The position numbers were made by a program, and so were the translations under genes. Positions 58,104 through 64,000 of a stretch of DNA of 64,000 nucleotides are shown here, in pieces. The notes below the pieces were generated by a model, which did not search any database, had not been told where the DNA came from, and saw nothing but the letters and a program-made list of their open reading frames with translations. This DNA is from Epichloe hybrida (lineage: Eukaryota; Ascomycota; Sordariomycetes; Hypocreales; Clavicipitaceae). Each line of letters starts with the position of its first letter. Position 1 is the stretch's first letter. The stretch spans positions 310,001 through 374,000 of the forward strand of contig JAFEKR010000035.1 of assembly GCA_019022495.1 (NCBI GenBank), given 5' to 3'.

Positions 58104-59207
58104 TAGCTTGCCAGGAAGTTGTAGAGTACGGATAGGTAAGTATTCATTAGTATGGAGTACTCCGCATTAGTAGAGCCTCAATTTGTTCACGTGGCTTGTA
58201 CACTCTTGTCATACGGAGTACAAGACGACCACCTAAGCAGGAGATAGTTGCGCTCTAATAAAAAGTTCCCAACTACCCGGCTAGCAAACAAATGCTGCTT
58301 CATCATCATCAATGCAGCTTGTGGTGTGGGTGGGTGTCCCATCTTTGCCAACCACCCTTATCAGAGCCGCCCGGGCGGAGCGGGCAGAATCCGAAGTAAC
58401 TAACAGCCAAGGAAGCTCGAGGCAATGCGATACTCTGGACGTTATGGAGGGCTGAGACTTCCCGCACTCGATTTCAGAAAAGGGGGGCAAAAAGTATTGG
58501 CCAGTTGACAATGATCAATATGCAGGCGAGGCAAGCGGGCACTGAGAGAGCCACTGTCACACACTGACGTGACGTGTATGCAAACATTTCCTAAAACGAT
58601 GCGCAGAACGGAGCTCCTGATGTTTGAGGAACATCTCGTGCTCTAGGGCACTGGGACACTTATTGGCTGTTCAATGCTTCCCATAGGACCCTAAAATGCT
58701 TTATCCGGAATGATTGTAGGTTAATTAGTAAGAATGGACCGATCTCTAATTTAAGCATCTGCGGAAGTTAGGAAAATAAGCGATATTAGTAGCTTTCAGT
58801 GTTATATTATACTGGAACTTGAGAGACTTGATAGGTTCAAAAAAAGGAGGGAGGAGGTTTCTCATCCATTCCAAGCCACTAAGTATACTCATGAACTACT
58901 TACTCATCTAGACTTAACATACCAGAAACGTGTTTCCGTACTACCATTCTTTTGTTCAAGGCGGGATTTCTCCTCTGCGGGGACCGACTCACCGTCGTCC
59001 ATGTATTTATTAATGCCCAGCAGCTCTGTCGATCCAAACCCCACCCCACGAATCGAGGCGCATAATACCGTGATCGGAACCCCTCAAGCGCACATGTGAT
59101 ATCTGCTATGTAACGTGGGGGCTCACAGCACTTTGCTTCTTGTTTCACACCACAATACAATACAAACACGAGAATAATACCAAAAGTCAGAGCAGCAAAG
59201 GTCCGCC

Positions 59208-60732
59208 ATGAGCAGCCCAAGGTTGATGAAAGCAGTCGTCTTTGATGGCCCGTATCAGGTCTCCGTGAAGGAGCGACCTGTACCACAAAGTGAGCTAAAT
59301 TGCCGCATTGTGTATGGTATGTGTTGCATTGTATCACAGATCACTGACAACTCCGAGTCTAGTACTAAGCAGCCGAGATGTCATCGTCAAAATTGAGTCT
59401 ACGGCGCTTTGTGGCTCGTAAGTTCAGATAATCGCTATGCCTCTACATGTATATTCTATCGTTGAGCTGACAAAGTACCAACCAGGGAACTGCATGCGTA
59501 CCGAGGACATCAGAAATCAGATACTGGATTTATCATGGGCCATGAGTTCACTGGCATCGTATCCGAGACTGGGGCTGATGTGCAAACTCTCCAGGTTGGC
59601 GACAAAATTGTTTCGCCATTTACCGTTTCGTGGTATGTTTGCAGAGAACAGGCTACTATCCGGACCAGAAAGAACTCACGGACAGCTTCTTACGTTTTTT
59701 TTCCCTTTTTTAGTGGCGAATGTTTTTATTGCAAAGAAGGCTTTACAGCCCGTTGCGAAAAATGCTTGCTATTTGGTTCTCCCGGGCTTGATGGAGGACA
59801 AGCCGAGTATGTGCGTGTTCCATACGCCGACAGTACGATCGTCAAGGCACCAGAAACTATATCTGATCGGGCCTTGCTATTGATGGCCGATATCTTCCCC
59901 ACAGGATTCTTCGGTGTCAAAAGTGCGCTCGACTTGTCGCGAACAATTGACGTCACACAGTCCACCATCGTCGTGATTGGATGTGGCCCTGTCGGACTCT
60001 GTGCCATTGCTTGCGCTTCCGATTTGAACCCTCAGCATCTTTTTGCCATAGATGCCGTTGACAGTCGCCTAGATGTGGCCCGAAAATTAGGGGCTAAGCC
60101 TCTGAACTTCAAACAAGATGCGGAAGGAATGAGAAATCAAGTTTTGCAGGCTACAAACGGCCGCGGAGCTGATATGGTGATCGAAGTAGTAGGCCTGTCC
60201 CCAGCGCTCAGAACCGCTTTCGAACTTGTACGGCCTTTTGGTGTAATCAGCAGTATTGGAGTCCACAACGCCGAGGTACCACATGAGCTCTTGCCCACGT
60301 ACCTGCATCCTATCTTTGACTAACGTGGACAGATTCCTTGGACTGGTAATGAGGCTTACGAGTAGGCTTCTATTCTGTAGGATTTCACGGTGAAAAAATT
60401 GCAAAACTAATGATTGCAAAGCAAGAATGTCCGTCTTCAAATGGGGAGATGTCCGGTGAGACACATTTTTCCCGAGGCTCTCAAAGTATTAGAGCAGAAG
60501 CAAGACCAACTTGAGTAAGTCAGCCCCTGAGAATGGTTGTAGGAGTGGCGGTAACGTATCTTGCCTTTCTCTTCTCCCGTTTGGGCCATTATACCGCAGT
60601 ACGGTGTTCAGAGCAAAGCTTAACAACGAGTTCAGATTCATGTTCGACCATATCATGCCACTGGCCGATGCAGCAAATGGCTATGAGCTCTTTGACAAGA
60701 TGAAAGTCCAAAAGGTAATTTTCCGCCCATAG
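59208..60732 (+). CDS. zinc-dependent medium-chain alcohol dehydrogenase family protein
   Basis: Medium-chain dehydrogenase/reductase using NAD(P) and catalytic zinc. Seven exons: 59208..59289, 59363..59417, 59486..59632, 59714..60275, 60333..60361, 60422..60514 and 60636..60732, giving 354 aa. Catalytic zinc residues are Cys44 (TALCGSELH) and His65-Glu66 (IMGHEFTG). The structural zinc lobe has Cys95, 98, 101 and 109 (CGECFYCKEGFTARC). The Rossmann motif is VIGCGPVGLCA. The C-terminal half is assembled from short exons (IPWTGNEAY, KNVRLQMGRCPVRHIFPEAL, FMFDHIMPLADAANGYELF) and ends KVIFRP. Substrate cannot be read from sequence. It converges on SEN15 with only 35 bases between stop codons. 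Confidence 0.9.
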
Positions 60733-60767
60733 CATCAACATTAAGCAGGTAATGCTCGTCTCCTCGC

Positions 60768-61175
60768 TTAATTTTGGCGAGGCTTGACCATTCCTTCGTG
60801 CATGAGGTAGTACACAACGGTAGAGTCGCTGTGTGCTGTTGCCAAAACAATTCTCTTCGATCGAGGATTGTCGTTCGGGATGGAGTCAAAGATAGAGGCG
60901 AACTTAGCGAGGCACCACTTCTCACTTAGGTGCACAGGCAAAACCCATTCGTACTCAGGTTCATGGAATAGTTTCTCTCCTGTAGCTTCTTCATGAGCCA
61001 GTGCAGCAATTTGATCATCCGGGTGTAGATAGAGTCTCTTGGGTGGAAGTCCTTTTATGAGGATCCGGCATTCTCCCATATTGTCAGACAGCTCCAAATC
61101 ACTCCAGTCGTGTTGGTGTCGAAGGTTCTGCAAAACAGTATTTGCGACATTGCGTACGGCTTGACTCGCATCCAT
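60768..61175 (-). CDS. SEN15: tRNA-splicing endonuclease subunit Sen15
   Basis: Structural subunit of the heterotetrameric tRNA-splicing endonuclease. Single exon, 135 aa. Sen15-family blocks are visible: VLQNLRHQHDWSDLEL near the start, PPKRLYLHPDDQI, EWVLPVHLSEKWCLAKFASI, and the C-terminal RIVLATAHSDSTVVYYLMHE then G. Length matches the family (about 130-170 aa). The start is the first ATG in frame; it is divergent from the DUF2985 gene. Confidence 0.9.
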   Translation of the reverse strand: MDASQAVRNVANTVLQNLRHQHDWSDLELSDNMGECRILIKGLPPKRLYLHPDDQIAALAHEEATGEKLFHEPEYEWVLPVHLSEKWCLAKFASIFDSIPNDNPRSKRIVLATAHSDSTVVYYLMHEGMVKPRQN

Positions 61176-62223
61176 CCTCGCTATTCGAACACTGCCAGCT
61201 TTGCGACAGAAATTGTATGTTGCCGATGGCGCCGAATACTTCTAGAAACGATGAAGTTCGTGCAGAAGAGTTGAAGTCCTCTGCTCCACGTACGTTCGCG
61301 ATAATAAGTTGTCGAGAGTTATGGAGAAGACTAGGCGCCTGCCTGTGCTCAAATTTGCAGCCGCGTACTCGTTAAACCCCCACAAGCAAGACCCTTCCGG
61401 AGTCCTTCAGTTGTCTGGTGGTTCGTGTGCCGGTGAAAACTCCTTCAGCACCGGGCTAAGCCGATGGGACTGACAATGCAACTGCAAACCTGAGAATGTT
61501 GATTAGGTGACAGAAAATATGGCGGCTCTTCCATTCCTTGGACAGTGATGATACCTCAGAGATGTACCTAACCCATGATACGGGCACACGAATTTGGAAT
61601 TTGGTAGTTATCTAGTGGGTTACACCCTACAGCGAGCAACGATAATCAAATTCGAGCTATTACGATGACAGGCCAAAAGTTTGCGACCACCCCCTCCAGT
61701 GCGAAAAAGGCCTGTTTAGGTGGGGCTTCCCGAAGAACAAGTGTTAATAGCACTGTGAGATCTACACAGGAGTTTTCGAAGCTAAGAAACCAGGACTTAC
61801 TAATAAATAAGATTTTTCCTACATAGAGCATAGCTTAAGAATAATTACCTTAGTTAAGTTAACTAATATGTAAAATATAGTAGATTTTGAATCCACTAAA
61901 AATGCCCTGAAGGGTGGTCGCAAACTTATGTCACGTTATTACTGTAGCGCCTTTGTGATGAGTCGTGGCAGGCTGCTGGCATTTCATTACGTCACGAAGC
62001 CGACACAGCCGGCAGTTCATGATGAAAGATTATTCCGGCAATCCCTAACCCAACCGCTTTTCTCTTCTTCAATCGCTGCCAAGAACTTGGCCACGTACTG
62101 CGCACAAGAAATAGGGGCATTGAGGTCACACCCAAACTTCGTCGGGATATCTTGTCACTTCTTCGATTGCCGAATTCTGGCTAAGGGCGTCTTGCCATAG
62201 CCACTGACTGCTCAAGTGACAAC
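61176..62223. other. divergent region, SEN15 / DUF2985, with a MITE
   Basis: About 1 kb between outward-facing genes. Besides the inverted-repeat element at 61677-61927 I see no supported gene; short open frames near 61142-61375 and 61928-62200 lack domains. Confidence 0.5.
61677..61927. mobile_element. 251-base MITE-like element with 16-base perfect inverted repeats
   Basis: AAGTTTGCGACCACCC at 61677-61692 is perfectly inverted at 61912-61927. Shorter matching words continue inward (TCCAGTG against CACT...). The middle is AT-rich and noncoding. It resembles none of the other families here. The target duplication is not clear. Confidence 0.7.
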
Positions 62224-63586
62224 ATGCCCGGCACAACGAGGGTTCCTGCAGAAACCGAACCATTTCCTACCATCGGCCAAGATGCATCGATACAGCTTGA
62301 TCAATCACCTGAGAGGGAGGGCTCCAATAACATTGTGGCTAATCGCACTGCCGCTTCGTCGTCATTGAGTGGTCGTCTTCGTCGATTTTCCCAAAGCTTC
62401 GAGACGTCCGAACTCCCCGAGGGCTTTTTCGCCGCTACCGGTGGAATTGCATCGTCCATCTTCTCTCGTCAGGCCGGCTCATGGCCTACTTCCGATTCAG
62501 CTCGATCAACCAAGTCTCCTGCTGTCAGTCCCGGTGGCGCTGGTTTGACATCAACTCCAGCCCAGCCCGTTCCTGCAGATCCGACTGAGAGCAAGCATGA
62601 TGCCGCAACGGCTAGTCAAACAACGTCGAGGCCTACGAGCGAACCAATCTCCGCAGCCCCATTCAAAAATGGCTACCACTTCCCACCAAAGCACTCGTTT
62701 GGCGAGTCAATGAAGCTGGGAACCGTCGCTTTCTGGAATTACATACTTACACCAGTTGGCTTCGCTGTCACCTTGTATGGCCTGAACGTCGTTGCGTGGG
62801 GCGGAATGTTATTCCTCCTCCTTTGCAACGCCTGTGAGTTTTGTAATCGATTCTTGGACTGCGTGGAGCATCTTGGCTAACTGCTCACTCTCAGCCCCTG
62901 CCATGTGCCGCCCTACTTGTGACGATATCAACTCTCCAAGACGGATATGGATCGAGATCGACTCGCAAATACTCAATGCTCTGTTTTGTGTGACAGGATT
63001 TGGACTTGCGCCCTGGAGATTCAGAGATTTGTATCTTCTTTTGCAATACAGACTTCTTAAGAAAGAGGTTGGATTGAGAAGACTTGCCGGGATTCACAGA
63101 GGCTGGTTTCGATTACAAGGTTCCACTGAATTACCATTGAATCTCGGCCCGCACAACGTCCATGAGCCCGAATTCCAAGCAATCTCGCGGACGTCGATCC
63201 CATTCCCTGAGACCAAGATTCCGGTGCCTCCCTTGACTGGCGTACGGGCGCAATTCACCAAGGTTTGGAAGCTGGATTTGGTAATCTGGCTCATGGTCGC
63301 CAACACGTTCTTTCAATGCGTTCTCTCGGGGTTCATGTGGGGAATGAACCGTTATGATCGTCCGAGCTGGTCAACAGGCCTATTCGTTGCCTTGGGTTGT
63401 ATCGTTGCTGGCGTAGGCGGTTTCATCATGTTTCTAGAAGGAAAGAAGGTCAAGGGTATAGAAGGTGTGCCTGTGAGCCAGCGGGACATGGACCGGCTGA
63501 CGCGGGACAGGGAACAGGGAATTTGGCATTACAATAATATCAAAGACAAGGATCTCAAGGCTGAAGCAAACGAGAGTAATACTTGA
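62224..63586 (+). CDS. DUF2985 membrane protein
   Basis: Fungal membrane protein family of unknown function. Exons 62224..62833 and 62895..63586 give 433 aa. The first 160 residues are Ser/Pro-rich and likely cytosolic. A hydrophobic pair follows (FWNYILTPVGFAVTLYGLNV, WGGMLFLLLCNA). The DUF2985 signature is RRIWIEIDSQILNALFCVTG, FGLAPWRFRDLYLLLQYR. Two more membrane segments near the C-terminus are LVIWLMVANTFFQCVLSGFM and LFVALGCIVAGVGGFIMFLE. The intron (donor GTGAGT) splits the Ser codon after LLCNA. Function is not known and none is proposed. Confidence 0.88.
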
Positions 63587-64000
63587 GCTTGCGTCCTTGT
63601 CGGCAAGGCTCATACAACGGGAATGCGGGTGGTGCTCTTCAGGGACAGCATTGTGACAATTTATGATTCCAGTCCCAATGCATAGTTTGTTAATTAGTCA
63701 CAGTTTATTAATTCAGGAATGATTGACTCTTTCGTCGCCATTTCATGAAAAGTCAACTGTTTATCAATCACCGGGATGCAGCTTCATATCTGCACCTGGG
63801 AACAGGATCAAGATGTAAATATCATCGTTCTGGCGGCTCTACGCAGAGGACGTAAGGCATCTCACATCGTCTTCGCCTCGATACAGAACATAGCGCAGTA
63901 ATATGTAGATCATGCAGCCAATGACATTTTCTGTCGCGACAGTTGTTTATCGAGAAGAGAGTCACTTCAGTTTTGGATGGTCAAAGGTCCAGGCTGGGGT
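63587..64000. other. 3' flank, no gene seen
   Basis: The remaining 414 bases are downstream of the DUF2985 gene and show no coding or repeat signal. Confidence 0.5.

Larger units (their letters stand above)
56618..59207. other. long intergenic region with MITE and microsatellite
   Basis: 2.6 kb between two outward-facing genes. Minus-strand frames near 57054-57572 and 58281-58511 and a plus frame near 56330-56917 have no domain and overlap others, so they are not annotated. A GAGATG hexamer repeat lies near 57714-57743, and repeated GGTAAAGGTA / TTAGGTACC words near 57832-57868. A 99-base MITE lies at 58005-58103. Confidence 0.45.

Noticed and set aside
58900..59337. 145-aa minus-strand frame over the dehydrogenase start
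   Set aside because: Antisense to a well-supported exon; no domain.
35..64000. Secondary-metabolite gene cluster or defence system
   Set aside because: No polyketide synthase, peptide synthetase, terpene cyclase, NLR or heterokaryon-incompatibility gene is present; the genes are unrelated housekeeping functions.

Overview
The window is nuclear DNA of a filamentous ascomycete (Pezizomycotina). The evidence is short spliceosomal introns (about 50-130 bases, GTRNGT-like donors, CTRAC-like branch points) in nearly every gene, filamentous-fungal families such as PalB, HAP5/HapE and a DUF2985 protein, and old repeats that look hit by repeat-induced point mutation (RIP: almost no CpA, many TAA and TAG). 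A Eurotiomycete-like fungus is my best guess, but that is inference. Gene models were assembled by hand; every exon chain given keeps frame throughout.

Layout. Bases 1-6.1 kb: acireductone dioxygenase, a derlin, a centromeric histone H3 variant (CENP-A) split over three exons, a FUN14-family protein and aminopeptidase P. Bases 6.7-12.3 kb: a repeat island with an MITE-like element, a TA-flanked inverted-repeat element interrupted by a small LTR retrotransposon (149-base LTRs, 5-base target duplication), two solo LTRs and a foldback element ending 92 bases before the next gene. Bases 12.3-43.1 kb: a gene-dense housekeeping stretch with mitochondrial Trp-tRNA synthetase, an importin-13/Kap122-like karyopherin, mitoribosomal uS10m, FCF2, HAP5, SEC15, a Mei2-like RNA-binding protein, an SLP1-like SUN protein, TFC4, VTS1, ribosomal protein eL29 and a peroxisomal PMP47/ANT1-type carrier. 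Bases 43.8-51.3 kb: a 6.85-kb dead Ty3/gypsy chromovirus with 235-base LTRs and an ATAAC target duplication, then a second inverted-repeat element with a smaller MITE nested in it. Bases 51.5-64 kb: calpain-like PalB, a C2H2 zinc-finger protein, a zinc-dependent medium-chain dehydrogenase, tRNA-splicing endonuclease subunit SEN15 and a DUF2985 membrane protein.

The genes are not an operon or a metabolic cluster; they are mostly single-copy housekeeping genes. Several pairs share divergent promoters (derlin/CENP-A, FCF2/HAP5, SEC15/Mei2-like, SEN15/DUF2985). I found no convincing new biological system. The most notable items are hidden or micro-exon genes (CENP-A, eL29, Mei2-like, HAP5) and a well-resolved record of nested transposition with target-site duplications, including at least five small inverted-repeat families.
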